The notes: a model not told the origin generated them from the sequence alone. Counted from the first letter of the stretch, positions 1-11,642 are shown. The stretch is DNA of 44,311 nt from Sphingomonas bacterium (GCF_028289855.1 NZ_JAQGKZ010000072.1:1-44311), one strand, 5' to 3'. Made by a program: numbers and translations.

Positions 1-649
1 CGACGATCTTGGTCGATTTGCCGATGAACACCCCCATCGACAGCACCGCGCCTTCGCCGACGCGAACGCCCTCCACGACTTCGCTACGCGCACCGATGAA
101 ACAATCGTCGCCGACGATGACCGGATCTGCCTGGAGCGGTTCGAGCACCCCGCCGATCCCCGCCCCGCCCGAAATATGGACGTTTTTCCCGATTTGCGCG
201 CAGCTGCCGACGGTCGCCCAGGTATCGACCATCGTCCCCTCGCCGACATACGCGCCGATATTGACGAAGCTCGGCATCAGCACGGCGTTGCGGCCGATGA
301 ACGACCCCCGCCGCACGACCGCGCCGGGAACGACGCGGAAACCGGCGTCGCGAAAGCGGTTCTCGCCCCAGCCGGCGAATTTTGAAGGCACCTTATCGAA
401 TGCTGGCGCGCCTGCCGCGCCGCCGTCGATCACTTCATTGTCGTTGAGCCGGAACGACAGCAGCACCGCCTTCTTGAGCCACTGATTGACGACCCAGCCG
501 TCGCCCGACGGCTCGGCGACGCGCGCGCCACCCGAGTCGAGCAGCGCCAGCGCCGCCTCGACCGCGTCGCGCACCGCGCCGGTCGTCCCGATCGAGACGT
601 TCGCGCGGTCTTCCCACGCGGCGTCGATCGTCGCGCTTAAATCGGTCAT
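1..649 (-). CDS. dapD: DapD, tetrahydrodipicolinate N-succinyltransferase (partial, 3' end missing)
   Basis: This enzyme transfers succinyl from succinyl-CoA to tetrahydrodipicolinate in the succinylase branch of lysine and meso-diaminopimelate synthesis. The visible 216 codons begin [15 protein letters not shown] and contain the typical helical N-terminal part followed by left-handed beta-helix hexapeptide repeats (for example [19 protein letters not shown] and [12 protein letters not shown]). The family is usually about 280 residues, so roughly a quarter is lost beyond the window edge. The ATG at 649 overlaps the stop of the upstream HAD gene in an ATGA junction, so the two are probably translated together. 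The identification is firm; only the C-terminus is unseen. Confidence 0.95.
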   Translation of the reverse strand, partial: MTDLSATIDAAWEDRANVSIGTTGAVRDAVEAALALLDSGGARVAEPSGDGWVVNQWLKKAVLLSFRLNDNEVIDGGAAGAPAFDKVPSKFAGWGENRFRDAGFRVVPGAVVRRGSFIGRNAVLMPSFVNIGAYVGEGTMVDTWATVGSCAQIGKNVHISGGAGIGGVLEPLQADPVIVGDDCFIGARSEVVEGVRVGEGAVLSMGVFIGKSTKIV

Positions 650-1311
650 GCTTCCTCCAGTATCTCGTGCAGCCAATGGGTGATGTCGCGGGTCGCGAAA
701 TCGATGTGCGCGCGGTCAAAATCCTCGGCCTGTTCGCTGCCATTGTCGACCCACAAGGTCGTCATGCCGATGTCTTTCGCCGGCTTCAAATTGCGCGCCA
801 TGTCGTCGGCGAACAGGCATTCATGCGGGTCGAGATCGTAGGCATCGCAGATATGGCGATAGGCCGACGGCTCGGGCTTGGGCCGGTAATCGAGCGCGTG
901 GACATCATGGATAGCCTCGAAGCTCTCGCCCAGCCCGAGCCGCGCAAGGATCTTGCGCGCGTAAATTTCGTCGGCGTTGGTGAAGACGATCTTGCGCCCC
1001 GGCAGCTTGGCGATCGCGGCAGCGAGCGGCGCGTTTTCCTCTAGCATGTCCATCTCGATATCGTGGACGTCGGCGAGGTATTCGTGCGGATCGACGCCGT
1101 GCTCGGCCATCAATCCGGCCAGCGTCGTGCCGCGCGTGTGGAAATAGCCCTTCTGGATGCGGTAGGCCTCGTCATGGCCGACGTCGAAAAACCGCGCGAT
1201 GTATGCGGTAATCCGCCGGTCGACTTGTTCGAACAACCGCGCGCCATGCGGATAGAGCGTGTTGTCGAGGTCGAAAATCCAGTTGCGGATCGGGGCGAGG
1301 CTGGCGAGCAC
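646..1311 (-). CDS. HAD-superfamily hydrolase, pyrimidine 5'-nucleotidase type
   Basis: A 221-aa cytosolic HAD phosphatase. Motif I is DLDNTLYP near residue 14, motif II is the FTNAD stretch, motif III is KPEPSAY, and motif IV is LFADDMARN. The DxDNTLYP signature and the length match the pyrimidine 5'-nucleotidase subgroup, which dephosphorylates pyrimidine mononucleotides; the exact substrate is inference. The start is GTG at 1311. The gene directly precedes dapD with a 4-nt stop/start overlap, an arrangement consistent with co-transcription but not with an obvious role in lysine synthesis. The 79 nt to the divergent flavin oxidoreductase gene must hold both promoters. Confidence 0.88.
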   Translation of the reverse strand: MLASLAPIRNWIFDLDNTLYPHGARLFEQVDRRITAYIARFFDVGHDEAYRIQKGYFHTRGTTLAGLMAEHGVDPHEYLADVHDIEMDMLEENAPLAAAIAKLPGRKIVFTNADEIYARKILARLGLGESFEAIHDVHALDYRPKPEPSAYRHICDAYDLDPHECLFADDMARNLKPAKDIGMTTLWVDNGSEQAEDFDRAHIDFATRDITHWLHEILEEA

Positions 1312-1390
1312 GGCTCCGCCCTAAGAGCCGTACCGCGCGGGGGCAAGGCACGGCGGTTGAGAGTTTCGTCGGGCAACCTATCTTCGGACG

Positions 1391-2389
1391 ATGACCGCTT
1401 TCGCCTTGCTCGATCTCGTCCCCGTCGTCGAAGGCGGCAACGTGCCGCAAGCGCTCGCCAACGCCGCCGATATGGCGCGGCACGCCGAAGCTCACGGCTA
1501 TTCGCGCTACTGGGTGGCCGAGCATCACGGCATGGCGGGGATCGCCAGTTCGGCGACGGCGGTGGTGATCGCGCATGTTGGTGCTGCGACCAGCACGATC
1601 CGCGTCGGCGCGGGCGGGATCATGCTGCCCAACCACGCGCCGCTGGTGATCGCCGAGCAGTTCGGCACGCTCGACGCGCTGTTTCCCGGCCGCATCGACC
1701 TCGGGCTCGGCCGCGCCCCGGGCAGCGACGGCCGCGTCGCGCAAGCGATCCGTCGCACGCTGGAAACCGACCCCAACGCCTTCCCGCGCGACGTGCTCGA
1801 GCTGCAAAGCTATTTCGCCGACGACGGCCAGACCGGCATCCGCGCGACGCCGGGCGCGGGCGCCGACCCGCACTTGTGGATCCTCGGCTCGAGCCTGTTT
1901 GGCGCGCAGCTTGCCGCGATGCTCGGGCTGCCGTTCGCCTTCGCTTCGCACTTCGCGCCTGATGCGCTCGATCAGGCGCTGGCGATCTACCGCCGCGATT
2001 TCCGCCCGTCGGCCGCACTCGCCAAGCCCTATGCGATGGCGGGGTTCAACGTCTTTGCCGCCGACACCGACGAGGAAGCTGAGTTCCTCGCCAGTTCGCA
2101 GCAACAGGCGTTCGTCGCCTTGCGCACCGGCAACCCGCGCCAGCTCCCGCCGCCGGTCGCGGGCTATCGCGACAGCCTGCCGCCGCAACACGCCGCGATC
2201 CTCGACCTTGTCCTGCAATGCTCGGCGGTTGGGAGTCTGCCGACTGTGGCGCGCGGCATTGCGGCCTTCATCGACCGCACCGGCATCGATGAAGTGATGG
2301 TGTCGAGCTCGATCTACGATGTGGCCGCGCGCAAACGGAGCGTCGCGCTTGCGGCGGAGGCGATGCGGGAACTGGCGGTGGTGGCCTAG
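1391..2389 (+). CDS. LLM-class flavin-dependent oxidoreductase
   Basis: A 332-aa protein of the bacterial luciferase-like monooxygenase superfamily, MsnO8/YhbW-like branch. It shows the N-terminal strand with [10 protein letters not shown], the YWVAEHHGM segment, the [16 protein letters not shown] strand and the [14 protein letters not shown] turn that contribute to the flavin site. Members use FMNH2 or F420H2; here FMN is more likely, but the substrate cannot be read from the sequence. The stop codon TAG shares the palindrome CTAG (2386-2389) with the stop of the convergent lipid kinase gene, so there is no intergenic space. It appears monocistronic. Confidence 0.87.
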   Translation: MTAFALLDLVPVVEGGNVPQALANAADMARHAEAHGYSRYWVAEHHGMAGIASSATAVVIAHVGAATSTIRVGAGGIMLPNHAPLVIAEQFGTLDALFPGRIDLGLGRAPGSDGRVAQAIRRTLETDPNAFPRDVLELQSYFADDGQTGIRATPGAGADPHLWILGSSLFGAQLAAMLGLPFAFASHFAPDALDQALAIYRRDFRPSAALAKPYAMAGFNVFAADTDEEAEFLASSQQQAFVALRTGNPRQLPPPVAGYRDSLPPQHAAILDLVLQCSAVGSLPTVARGIAAFIDRTGIDEVMVSSSIYDVAARKRSVALAAEAMRELAVVA

Positions 2390-3276
2390 CCGACCACGAC
2401 GTTCAAAGCCCCCGGCCTGATCCGGAATTCGAGCGGCGAATCGAGCCGCTGCACTTCGCCATCGAGCGCGATTTCGATGCTGTCGCTGCCCGACGACACG
2501 TTCAACCTTTCGCATTCGCCAAGCGTCACGAAATCCGCGTCGCGCTGTGCACGCCCGACCAGCGCACGCGCGGCAAACCATAGCAGCGACAACCGGCTGC
2601 GCCGCGCGACCGCATAAACCGACAACCTGCCGTCGGTGAGCGACCCGCGCTGGCCGAGATCGCCCTTATCGAGCGAGTAGATGTTGTTGCCGACGAATAG
2701 CAACGGCGTGACGATCGACCGTTCGCCATCGCCGAGATCGACCCGCAGCCGATGGTGCGGAAAGCGGTCGAGCGCGGCGTAGGCGGCGGGGATCGCCGAC
2801 AGCCATTTGGGCCAACCCTTGCCGTCCTGCAGCCCTTCGCGTGTCCGGACCATCGCGGGGTAGAGCCCGATCGAGGCGTTGTTGACGAACACGTGGCCAT
2901 TGACCTCGGCGACATCGATCGCGGTCGCCGTGCCGGTCGCGGCAACCTTGGCGGCTTCGTCCAGATCGGTCGGCAGCCCAAGATCGCGCGCGAGGTGGTT
3001 GAGCGTACCGAGCGGGAGCAAACCAAGCTCGGCATCGCTTCCCGCCAATTGCTGCGCAGCGCACGCCATTGTTCCGTCACCGCCCGCGACAACGACGCGG
3101 CCGGTCTTGGCCGCCTTGGCGATCGCATCGCCGACCTCACCGCCGTCGAGCGCCTGTACATCGGCCGCCGTCCCAGCCGCCCTGAACGCGTTCGTCAGCG
3201 TATCGTCGAGCTTGTCGCCAAGCTTCGCCGCGGTGCCACCATTCTTATTGACGATAACCGGAAGAGCGCGCGCCAA
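2386..3276 (-). CDS. Diacylglycerol kinase / sphingosine kinase-like lipid kinase
   Basis: A 296-aa DAGK-catalytic-domain protein (YegS/BmrU/DgkB-like). The nucleotide-binding signature VVVAGGDGT lies near residues 61-69, followed by the [14 protein letters not shown] segment that is strongly conserved in the family. The C-terminal beta-sandwich includes [10 protein letters not shown] and IALDGE. It would phosphorylate a lipid at the membrane surface; a sphingolipid role is tempting if the host is a sphingomonad, but that is speculation. The start is TTG at 3276, one base after the histidine kinase stop, so it is probably the last gene of the PepSY-regulator-kinase operon. Confidence 0.88.
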   Translation of the reverse strand: MARALPVIVNKNGGTAAKLGDKLDDTLTNAFRAAGTAADVQALDGGEVGDAIAKAAKTGRVVVAGGDGTMACAAQQLAGSDAELGLLPLGTLNHLARDLGLPTDLDEAAKVAATGTATAIDVAEVNGHVFVNNASIGLYPAMVRTREGLQDGKGWPKWLSAIPAAYAALDRFPHHRLRVDLGDGERSIVTPLLFVGNNIYSLDKGDLGQRGSLTDGRLSVYAVARRSRLSLLWFAARALVGRAQRDADFVTLGECERLNVSSGSDSIEIALDGEVQRLDSPLEFRIRPGALNVVVG

Positions 3277-3277
3277 C

Positions 3278-4693
3278 TCAGCTCGCCGCCGGCAGGCGCA
3301 AGCGGACCATCAACCCGCCCAGATCGTCGCTCTCTTCCAAACTGACCGTTCCTTCGTAAATTTCCGCAACGTCCCGAACGATCGCCAGCCCCAATCCGGT
3401 CCCCGGCTTGCCGGTGTCGAGCCGAACGCCACGGTCGAAGATGCGCACGCGCTCTTCCTCGGGAATGCCCAGCCCGTCATCCTCGACCTGGAATTCGACA
3501 AACCCGGCCTGCGCGCCGACCGTCACGAACACGCTCCCGCCGCCATATTTCGCGGCATTCTCGATCAGATTGCCGAGCATTTCGTCGAGATCCTGGCGCT
3601 CGACATGGACCTTCAGATCCTTGGGACCGTCGGCGTCGATGCGAACATGGGGATAGAGCCTCCCGACCGCTCGCTCGACAGAATCGAGGCTGGGCCACAC
3701 ATCGGCGCGGCTGTGCGCCGATCCGCGCCGCCCGACGGCGCGGGCGCGCGCCAGATGGTGATCGACCTGGCGCCGCATCGTCCGCGCCTCGCGCACCACC
3801 GTTTCCGACAGATCGTCCGACTTGGCGGTCGCCGAGTTCATGATGACGGTCAGCGGCGTCTTGAGCGCATGCGCGAGGTTGCCGGCATGGCGCCGCGCTT
3901 CCTCGGCCTGGCGATCGTTATGCTCGATCAGCGCGTTGAGTTCCTCGACCATCGGCGCGACTTCGGCGGGCATCGCTCCCTCGATCCGCGCCGAGCGCCC
4001 ACCGCGCAGCCGCGCGATTTCCTCGCGCAATCGGCGGAGCGGACGCAGGCCATACCAGGTCTGCAACCCCGACAGCACGATCAGCCCGAGCGCCAGTAGC
4101 AGGAACGAGCGCACCAATGTCCGCCGCAGCGCGTTGATCTGGGCATCGAGTTGCTCGCGGCTCTGCGCCACCTGGAACCGCCAGCGCACCGGCGAACCGG
4201 GCAGTTTCACGTCGCGTTCGAGGATACGAAGCGGCGGCTCGCCCTTGAACTGATTGCTGTCGTAGACATGGACTTCTAGGTCGGTGTGGTTGGTGCCGTA
4301 CGCGATCCGCCGGTCCCACAACGACCGTGACGGGAACGCTTCCTTGCCCGGCGCCGACACCTGCCAATAGAGGCCGGAATAGGGTTCGAGGAAGCGCTGG
4401 TCGGCGGGTTCGCGATTGAAGATCACTTCGCCGTCGGGACCGATCTCGGCCGAGGTGAACAGCGAGGTCAGCACGTAATCGAGTTGGTCGTCGAAATTGG
4501 TCGTGACCGCGCTGGTCAGCACGCGGTCGAGCGCCCATCCGCCGCCGGCGAGCAGGACAAGGATCCACAACGCCGCGATGACGATCATCCGGCGGCCGAG
4601 CGACCCGGTGACTCGGGTTGCGGGCAGCGGGCGCGGCGCGTCGGCCGCGAGCGCGGGGTCCATCGTCCCGGTGACCGGATCCTGTTCAGCCAC
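3278..4693 (-). CDS. Sensor histidine kinase, PhoQ/EnvZ type
   Basis: A 471-aa two-component sensor. Membrane helices at about residues 36-54 and 196-216 enclose a periplasmic sensor region of about 140 residues. A HAMP-like linker, a dimerisation domain with phospho-acceptor H275 in NLAHALKTPLT, and a HATPase_c domain follow. The last has the N box NLIENAAKYGG, the G1 box VEDDGLGIP and the G2 box GTGLGLAIV. It starts with GTG at 4693, 11 nt after the response regulator stop. The gene order PepSY protein, regulator, kinase suggests sensing of cations or envelope stress, but the ligand is not evident. Confidence 0.93.
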   Translation of the reverse strand: MAEQDPVTGTMDPALAADAPRPLPATRVTGSLGRRMIVIAALWILVLLAGGGWALDRVLTSAVTTNFDDQLDYVLTSLFTSAEIGPDGEVIFNREPADQRFLEPYSGLYWQVSAPGKEAFPSRSLWDRRIAYGTNHTDLEVHVYDSNQFKGEPPLRILERDVKLPGSPVRWRFQVAQSREQLDAQINALRRTLVRSFLLLALGLIVLSGLQTWYGLRPLRRLREEIARLRGGRSARIEGAMPAEVAPMVEELNALIEHNDRQAEEARRHAGNLAHALKTPLTVIMNSATAKSDDLSETVVREARTMRRQVDHHLARARAVGRRGSAHSRADVWPSLDSVERAVGRLYPHVRIDADGPKDLKVHVERQDLDEMLGNLIENAAKYGGGSVFVTVGAQAGFVEFQVEDDGLGIPEEERVRIFDRGVRLDTGKPGTGLGLAIVRDVAEIYEGTVSLEESDDLGGLMVRLRLPAAS

Positions 4694-4704
4694 CGGCGAT
4701 CACT

Positions 4705-5385
4705 TTATTCGGCGCGCGGCGGGCCGTCGGGATCGTCGAGGCTATAGCCCAGCCCGCGGATCGTCGTAATGACGTCTTGCCCCAGCTTCTTGCGGATGCG
4801 CGTAACAAACACCTCGATCGTGTTCGAATCGCGGTCGAAATCCTGATCGTAGATATGCTCGATCAGCTCGGTCCGGCTGACGATCTTGCCCTTGTGGTGG
4901 AGCAGGTAGGACAGGAGTTTATACTCCTGCGCGGTCAGCTTCACCGGGTCGCCAGCCAAGGTCACCTTGCCGCTGCGCGTATCGAGCCGGACGTCGCCCG
5001 CGATCAACTCGCTTGACGCATTGCCCGACGCGCGGCGGATCAACGCGCGCAGGCGAGCGATCAGCTCTTCGGTCTGGAACGGTTTCGCGACATAATCGTC
5101 GGCGCCGGCATCGAGTCCGGCGACCTTGTCCGACCAGCTGTCGCGCGCGGTCAGCACCAACACCGGGGTGGTCTTGCCCTGCTTGCGCCAGCGATCGAGC
5201 ACGGTCAGCCCGTCGATCTCCGGCAGACCCAAATCGAGCACGATCGCGTCGTAACTCTCGGTCTCCCCGAGGAAGAGCCCCTCCTCGCCGTCGGTGGCAA
5301 GGTCGATCGCGTAGCCCGCGCCTTCCAGCGTGTTCTTGAGCTGCTGGCCCAGATTGGGTTCGTCTTCGACGATCAGAACGCGCAT
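4705..5385 (-). CDS. OmpR/PhoP-family response regulator
   Basis: A 226-aa transcription factor with an N-terminal receiver domain. The acidic pocket is VEDE at residues 7-10, phospho-acceptor D51 sits in IVLDLGLP, and the conserved lysine is in AKPF. The C-terminal winged helix contains LTAQEYKLLSYLLHHKG and ends in IRGLGYSL. The partner kinase is immediately downstream. A PepSY-domain protein gene lies 33 nt upstream on the same strand, so the three are one operon whose promoter is probably in 5731-5818, shared divergently with the ABC-F gene. Confidence 0.95.
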   Translation of the reverse strand: MRVLIVEDEPNLGQQLKNTLEGAGYAIDLATDGEEGLFLGETESYDAIVLDLGLPEIDGLTVLDRWRKQGKTTPVLVLTARDSWSDKVAGLDAGADDYVAKPFQTEELIARLRALIRRASGNASSELIAGDVRLDTRSGKVTLAGDPVKLTAQEYKLLSYLLHHKGKIVSRTELIEHIYDQDFDRDSNTIEVFVTRIRKKLGQDVITTIRGLGYSLDDPDGPPRAE

Positions 5386-5418
5386 TGTGGTCCCCTTAGA
5401 GAGAGCGGTTGTGACCGC

Positions 5419-5730
5419 TCAATAACCCGTGCGGCCGATGATCTGGCCCGAACGGCCATCGACCCGCACCCAGATGACCGTTCCATTGCGCAGGAACTTG
5501 AGCGTGTAAATGCCGGTGTCGGGGTCGATCTCCGGCCCCAGATATTGCGCGCCCGCCATCGTCGGGATGACGCGGCGCTCGATTTCGGGGAGCGGCAGGA
5601 TGCGACCTTCGCGCATCGCCTTGAACGCGCGGTCCTGGTCGCGGCGCTGGCACGGCTCCGCATCCGCCGGAATCGCCGTCGGAGAAAGGGCCAGGGCAAG
5701 CAACGCAAACATCACCATCCCGGATCGCAT
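5419..5730 (-). CDS. Secreted PepSY-domain protein
   Basis: A 103-aa protein with an N-terminal signal peptide (about residues 1-25, hydrophobic MFALLALALSPTAIPADA). A single PepSY domain follows (AFKAMREGRILPLPEIERRV through VRVDGRSGQIIGR). PepSY domains in this position commonly accompany two-component systems and are thought to act in the periplasm as modulators or ligand-binding partners. It is the first gene of the operon with the regulator and kinase. A role in feedback on the sensor is inference from position. Confidence 0.82.
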   Translation of the reverse strand: MRSGMVMFALLALALSPTAIPADAEPCQRRDQDRAFKAMREGRILPLPEIERRVIPTMAGAQYLGPEIDPDTGIYTLKFLRNGTVIWVRVDGRSGQIIGRTGY

Positions 5731-5818
5731 AGCGATGGCGGTTTGAACACCCTGTGAACACGACTGTCAGGTAGCGGAAGGTTGCGCGCCCAGCGCCAAG
5801 CCCTAGATAGCCGCGCTC

Positions 5819-7594
<1,776 letters not shown>

Positions 7595-9193
7595 TCAGGC
7601 GGCCGGCGGCGCTTGCAATGCGAATCGTCGTATCTTGCCCGACGCTGTCTTCGGCAGCGCATCGACGAATTCGATCGCGCGGGGATATTTGTAAGGCGCG
7701 ATCGTCGCCTTGACGTGCGCCTGCAGCGCCTCAGCCAATGCCGGTGCCGGGTCGCGGCCGGGCGCGAGCACGACGAACGCCTTGACCAATTGTCCGCGGG
7801 TCGGACACGGCACCCCGATCACTGCGCATTCCGCGACCGCCGGGTGGGCGTACAGCGTGTTTTCGACTTCGGGCGCGGCGATGTTGTAGCCCGACGACAC
7901 GATCATGTCGTCCGACCGCGCGACATACCAGAAATAGCCGTCGGCATCGCAGCGATAAGTATCCCCAGTGACATTCCAGCCGTCGATAACGTACACGGCC
8001 TGGCGGTCGTCGGCGAGGTAGCGGCAGCCGGTCGGCCCGCGCACCGCCAGCCGGCCGAGGCCCTCCCGGAGCGGTTGTCCGTCGGCGTCGAGTACGCATG
8101 CCGTATAGCCGGGCACTGCCTTGCCCGTCGCGCCGGGACGGATCGCGTCGCCCGCGGCGGAAATGAAGATGTGCATCATCTCGGTCGCGCCGATGCCGTC
8201 GATGATCGCGATGCCGGTCGCGTCGCGCCACGCTTGCCACGTCGCCGCGGGCAAATGTTCCCCGGCGGAGACGCAGGTGTGCAGGCTGGCCGCCTGCGCG
8301 CCAAGCGCGAGCATCGCCTTGTACGCGGTCGGCGCGGTGAACAATGTCGTGACGCCATGCCGCGCGACCGCATCCAGCAAACCCTGCGGCGTCGCCTGTT
8401 CGAGTGTGACGGCGGTGCCGCCGAAGCGAAACGGAAAGACCAACGTCGCGCCGAGCCCGAAGGTGAATCCGATCGGTGCCGAGGTGCAGAACACATCGCC
8501 GGGCGCCGGCCGCACGAGATTGCCGGCGAACGCATCGGCGCATGCCAGGATGTCGCGGTGAAAATGGACGCAGCCCTTGGGATTGCCGGTGGTGCCCGAG
8601 GTGAACGCGATCAGCGCGGGGTCGTCGGCGTTCGTCGCCACCGCCGCGAAGCCGGGCGCGGTTTGCGCGAGCCGCCTCTCCAGCGCACCGGTACCAGCGT
8701 CGCCGTCATAAGTCAGCGTCGACCGGACGCAACCGACCCGCGCCGTCGCTTCGGCGAAGTCGGCGAGATAGCGGCTGTCGACGATCGCGTGGCTCGGCTG
8801 CGCCTTGTCGAGCAATGCCGCGATCTCGCCCACGCGGAGGAGCGGCATCGTCGTCACCACCACGCCACCTGCTTTCACCACGCCGAGCCACGCCGCGAAC
8901 AGCATCGCGCCGTTGGGACCACGCAGCAGCACGCGATTGCCGGGAACCAGCCCTTCGTCCTCGGTCAGCAGCCGTGCGACGCGGTCGGACAGGTCGGACA
9001 ATGCGGTATAGGTCCATTCGCCGGCATCGTTGCGCACGGCGATGCGGTCGCCGTCGCCCGCCGGCACCGCGCGGTCGATCAACTCGACGGCGGCGTTGAG
9101 ACGGTCGGGATAGAGAAGTTCGGGCCGGCCGAAGGTAAACACCGGCTGCCGCTCGGGCGCGGGCAGCCGGTCGAGCACGAAGCGATCGACCAT
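7595..9193 (-). CDS. Aryl-CoA ligase, probable 2-aminobenzoate-CoA ligase
   Basis: A 532-aa acyl-adenylate-forming enzyme of the benzoate-CoA ligase family. The phosphate-binding motif FTSGTTGNPKG lies near residue 170. The adenylate segment with YVARSDDMIVSSGYN and the C-terminal catalytic lysine in KTASGKIRR follow. Context with the monooxygenase/reductase fusion at 11639-13927 makes 2-aminobenzoate (anthranilate) the most likely substrate; benzoate or salicylate cannot be excluded. The start chosen is ATG at 9193, where the RidA stop and this start overlap by one base (TGATG). The open frame extends upstream but only as antisense-like arginine-rich sequence. It is the last gene of the long operon. 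Confidence 0.85.
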   Translation of the reverse strand: MVDRFVLDRLPAPERQPVFTFGRPELLYPDRLNAAVELIDRAVPAGDGDRIAVRNDAGEWTYTALSDLSDRVARLLTEDEGLVPGNRVLLRGPNGAMLFAAWLGVVKAGGVVVTTMPLLRVGEIAALLDKAQPSHAIVDSRYLADFAEATARVGCVRSTLTYDGDAGTGALERRLAQTAPGFAAVATNADDPALIAFTSGTTGNPKGCVHFHRDILACADAFAGNLVRPAPGDVFCTSAPIGFTFGLGATLVFPFRFGGTAVTLEQATPQGLLDAVARHGVTTLFTAPTAYKAMLALGAQAASLHTCVSAGEHLPAATWQAWRDATGIAIIDGIGATEMMHIFISAAGDAIRPGATGKAVPGYTACVLDADGQPLREGLGRLAVRGPTGCRYLADDRQAVYVIDGWNVTGDTYRCDADGYFWYVARSDDMIVSSGYNIAAPEVENTLYAHPAVAECAVIGVPCPTRGQLVKAFVVLAPGRDPAPALAEALQAHVKATIAPYKYPRAIEFVDALPKTASGKIRRFALQAPPAA

Positions 9194-9594
9194 CACGGCC
9201 ACGGCACGACCGCCATCGTCTCGATCTCGATCATTGCACCGGGCTCCACCAACGCGGTCACCTGCACCACCGCCATCGCCGGATAATTGCGCCCGATCAG
9301 CTCGCGATACGCTTCGCCGATCTCGGCCAAGCTGTCGCGATAGGCGGCGATGTCGGTGACGTACCACGTCATCCGCACGATATGCTCAGATGTGGCGCCG
9401 CCTTCGTTGAGGATGGCCAGCGTGTTCCACAGTATCTGGCGGAACTGCCCGGCGAGGTCGTCGGCAACCAGCCGCTCAGTCTCGTCCCAGCCGATCACCC
9501 CGCCGGTGACGATCAGCCGGCCCCTGGCGGCGATGCCGTTGGCATACCCCTTCGGTCGCGGCCAACCCGGTGGAAGCAAGGTCGCATTCGCCAC
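9193..9594 (-). CDS. RidA/YjgF family enamine-imine deaminase
   Basis: A 133-aa protein of the Rid (YjgF/YER057c/UK114) family, which hydrolyses reactive enamines or imines to ketones and ammonia. Family features are the N-terminal GYANGIAARGRLIVTGGVIGW strand region, the QFRQILWNTLAILNEGG helix and IVRMTWYVTD. The C-terminal ALVEPGAMIEIE segment contains the EPGAxxEIE-like end of the active site. It starts with GTG at 9594, one base after the enoyl-CoA hydratase stop. Inside an anthranilate-CoA operon its likely job is removing the ring amino group after the reduction step makes an enamine. That is inference; no such role is shown by sequence. Confidence 0.87.
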   Translation of the reverse strand: MANATLLPPGWPRPKGYANGIAARGRLIVTGGVIGWDETERLVADDLAGQFRQILWNTLAILNEGGATSEHIVRMTWYVTDIAAYRDSLAEIGEAYRELIGRNYPAMAVVQVTALVEPGAMIEIETMAVVPWP

Positions 9595-9595
9595 A

Positions 9596-10405
9596 TCAGT
9601 TCCCTTCGAACACAGGGGTGCGCCTGGCGGCGAACGCTTCGAACGCGCGCGCGAAATCCTGCGTCTGCATGCAGATCGCCTGCGCTTGCGCCTCCATCTC
9701 GATCGCGACGTCCAGGCTGACCGCCCATTCCACGTTGAGCTGAGTCTTGGTGATGCCGTGCGCGAAGGTCGGCCCGGCGGCGATCGCGCACGCCGCGGCC
9801 ATCGCTTCGTCGATCAGCGTGCCGGCGGCGACCAAGCGATTGTGGAACCCCCAGCGTTCGCCTTCGTCCGCCGTCATCACGCGCCCGGTGAACAGCAATT
9901 CCGCCGCGCGCCCCTGACCGATCAGCCGCGGCAGGATCGCGCACGCCCCCATGTCGCACCCCGCCAGCCCGACGCGCGTGAACAAGAACGCGGTCTTCGC
10001 GGCGGGCGTCGCCAGCCGGATGTCCGACGCCATCGCCATGATCGCCCCCGCGCCGACGCACACGCCGTCGATCGCCGCGACGATCAGCTGCGGACAACCG
10101 CGCATCGCTTTGACCAGATCGCCGGTCATCCGGGTGAAGGCGAGCAGTTCAGGCATCGCCATCTTGGTCAGCGGTCCGATGATCTCGTGGACGTCGCCGC
10201 CCGAGCTGAAATTGCCGCCCGCGCCGGTCAGGACCACCGCCTTGACCTCGGCCGTGTAGACGAGTGCGCGAAAGCAATCGCGCAACTCCGCATAAGAATC
10301 GAACGTCAGCGGATTCTTGCGTTCGGGCCGGTCGAGCGTGATCGTTGCGACGCCGGAATCGAAGCGCCAGCCGAAATGCTCGGGCGCGAAAGTGGCGGGG
10401 TTCAT
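9596..10405 (-). CDS. Enoyl-CoA hydratase/isomerase family protein
   Basis: A 269-aa crotonase-fold protein. The oxyanion-hole regions are [15 protein letters not shown] and [16 protein letters not shown], with the downstream [17 protein letters not shown] segment. It would hydrate or open the CoA-bound ring intermediates formed from 2-aminobenzoyl-CoA. It starts at ATG 10405, which overlaps the MarR stop in ATGA. The frame stays open upstream to 10822, but that part is out of phase with the MarR gene and low in family signal. The acidic residues of canonical hydratases are not obvious at the second position (CDMGACA), so the exact reaction is uncertain. Confidence 0.87.
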   Translation of the reverse strand: MNPATFAPEHFGWRFDSGVATITLDRPERKNPLTFDSYAELRDCFRALVYTAEVKAVVLTGAGGNFSSGGDVHEIIGPLTKMAMPELLAFTRMTGDLVKAMRGCPQLIVAAIDGVCVGAGAIMAMASDIRLATPAAKTAFLFTRVGLAGCDMGACAILPRLIGQGRAAELLFTGRVMTADEGERWGFHNRLVAAGTLIDEAMAAACAIAAGPTFAHGITKTQLNVEWAVSLDVAIEMEAQAQAICMQTQDFARAFEAFAARRTPVFEGN

Positions 10406-10887
10406 GCGGGCATCTCCTCGGCGGCGATCGATGTCTTGAGGCGGCCGAGCAGCGCGAACAATTGCGCGCGCTCCTCGGCACCGAGCGCGGCGAGCATCGC
10501 ATCGATCCAGCGATGATGCGCCTCTGCCATGTCGGTGAAGTGCGTGACCCCTTTCGGCGTCAGCCGCACGATAGAGGCGCGCCTGTCGGTCGCTGAGGGC
10601 GTCATCGCGACCAGCCCTTCGGCCTTCAATGTCTGCACCAACGCCGTGACGTTGCCCTTCGACACCAACAGCGCCTGCGACAGCGCGCCCATCGTCATCG
10701 CACCGTTGCGGTCGAGCGCCGCGAGCACGTCGAAGCGCGGCAAGGTTGTGGAGAAGCGCTCGTCGAGCCGGCGGCGCACGCGCTTCTCGATTACCATCGT
10801 GCACGACAACAGCCGCAGCCACAGCCGTACACTGGCACGGTCGTCGAGCCCGCCGTCATGCTTCTCGCGGATCGCGGCGGCGGTCAC
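10402..10887 (-). CDS. MarR-family transcriptional regulator
   Basis: A 161-aa winged-helix regulator beginning with GTG at 10887, which overlaps the SDR stop as GTGA. It shows the dimerisation helix, the helix-turn-helix around [22 protein letters not shown] and the wing with [14 protein letters not shown]. MarR-type repressors of aromatic catabolism often release DNA on binding a CoA thioester; a 2-aminobenzoyl-CoA effector would fit the operon but is inferred. The gene sits inside the operon it presumably controls, between the SDR and the hydratase. An ATG 22 codons further upstream is possible but would lie deep in the SDR gene. Confidence 0.88.
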   Translation of the reverse strand: MTAAAIREKHDGGLDDRASVRLWLRLLSCTMVIEKRVRRRLDERFSTTLPRFDVLAALDRNGAMTMGALSQALLVSKGNVTALVQTLKAEGLVAMTPSATDRRASIVRLTPKGVTHFTDMAEAHHRWIDAMLAALGAEERAQLFALLGRLKTSIAAEEMPA

Positions 10888-11642
10888 GCGTCGCTCCCGT
10901 CGATCACGATCGCTTCGCCGGTCACCGATTGCTGCTCGGGGAGGCAGAACCACAGAACCTTGGCCGCGACTTCCTCAGGCTTGATCAGCCGCCCGCCCGG
11001 GTTGAGCCGGGCCAGTTCGTCGCGCGCATCGTCGACGCTCCGGCCAGTCTTCACCTGAATTTGTACCGCCGCCGCCGCGACCAGATCGGTGTCGGTGAAA
11101 CCGGGGCAGATCGCGTTGACGGCGACGCCGGTGTTCGAGAGTTCTGCGGCGAGAGCGCGCATCAGCCCGACCGCGCCGTGCTTCGCAGCGGTGTAGGCGG
11201 CGGTATAGGCATAGCCCTTGAGGCCGGCGGTGGAAGCAATCGTGACGATGCGACCGGCGCTTGCTCCCTTCAGGTCAGGCAACGCGGCCTGGCAGCAATG
11301 GAACACCGCATCGAGGTTGACCGCCATCGCGCGCCGCCACGCTTCGGCATCGATTTTTGCGAATGGCGCGCTGTCGGCCGCGCCGGCATTGGCGACGAGG
11401 ATAGTGACTGGGCCATGCGCCGCGCGCGCTTCGGCGAACGCGCGATCGACCGCGGCGCGATCGGTGACGTCGGCGATCGCAATGGCGGCATTCGGCAGTT
11501 CTGCGGCCATGGCCTCCAAGGGCGCCCGGCGGCGACCGACCAACGTCAGTGCCGCGCCCTCATCTGCCAGAGCGCGCGCGATCGCCGCGCCGATACCGGT
11601 GCCGCCGCCGGTGATTAGCGCGTGGTGGCCGGCGAGCCTCAT
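10884..11642 (-). CDS. SDR-family NAD(P)-dependent oxidoreductase
   Basis: A 252-aa short-chain dehydrogenase. The Rossmann glycine motif [11 protein letters not shown] is at about residues 12-22, NAG is in the VANAGAA strand end, catalytic serine lies in IASTAGL and the YTAAKHG motif supplies Tyr and Lys. The C-terminal end [17 protein letters not shown] is typical. In the 2-aminobenzoyl-CoA pathway it would act as a 3-hydroxyacyl-CoA-type or ring-alcohol dehydrogenase. The ATG at 11642 overlaps the upstream monooxygenase stop by 4 nt. Confidence 0.88.
   Translation of the reverse strand: MRLAGHHALITGGGTGIGAAIARALADEGAALTLVGRRRAPLEAMAAELPNAAIAIADVTDRAAVDRAFAEARAAHGPVTILVANAGAADSAPFAKIDAEAWRRAMAVNLDAVFHCCQAALPDLKGASAGRIVTIASTAGLKGYAYTAAYTAAKHGAVGLMRALAAELSNTGVAVNAICPGFTDTDLVAAAAVQIQVKTGRSVDDARDELARLNPGGRLIKPEEVAAKVLWFCLPEQQSVTGEAIVIDGSDA

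Noticed and set aside
1172..2581. Long minus-strand open frame antisense to the flavin oxidoreductase
   Set aside because: Arginine-rich, no family pattern; a mirror frame common in GC-rich DNA opposite a well-recognised gene.
7613..9286. Plus-strand open frame opposite the CoA ligase
   Set aside because: Composition typical of antisense frames; the ligase on the other strand has all catalytic motifs.
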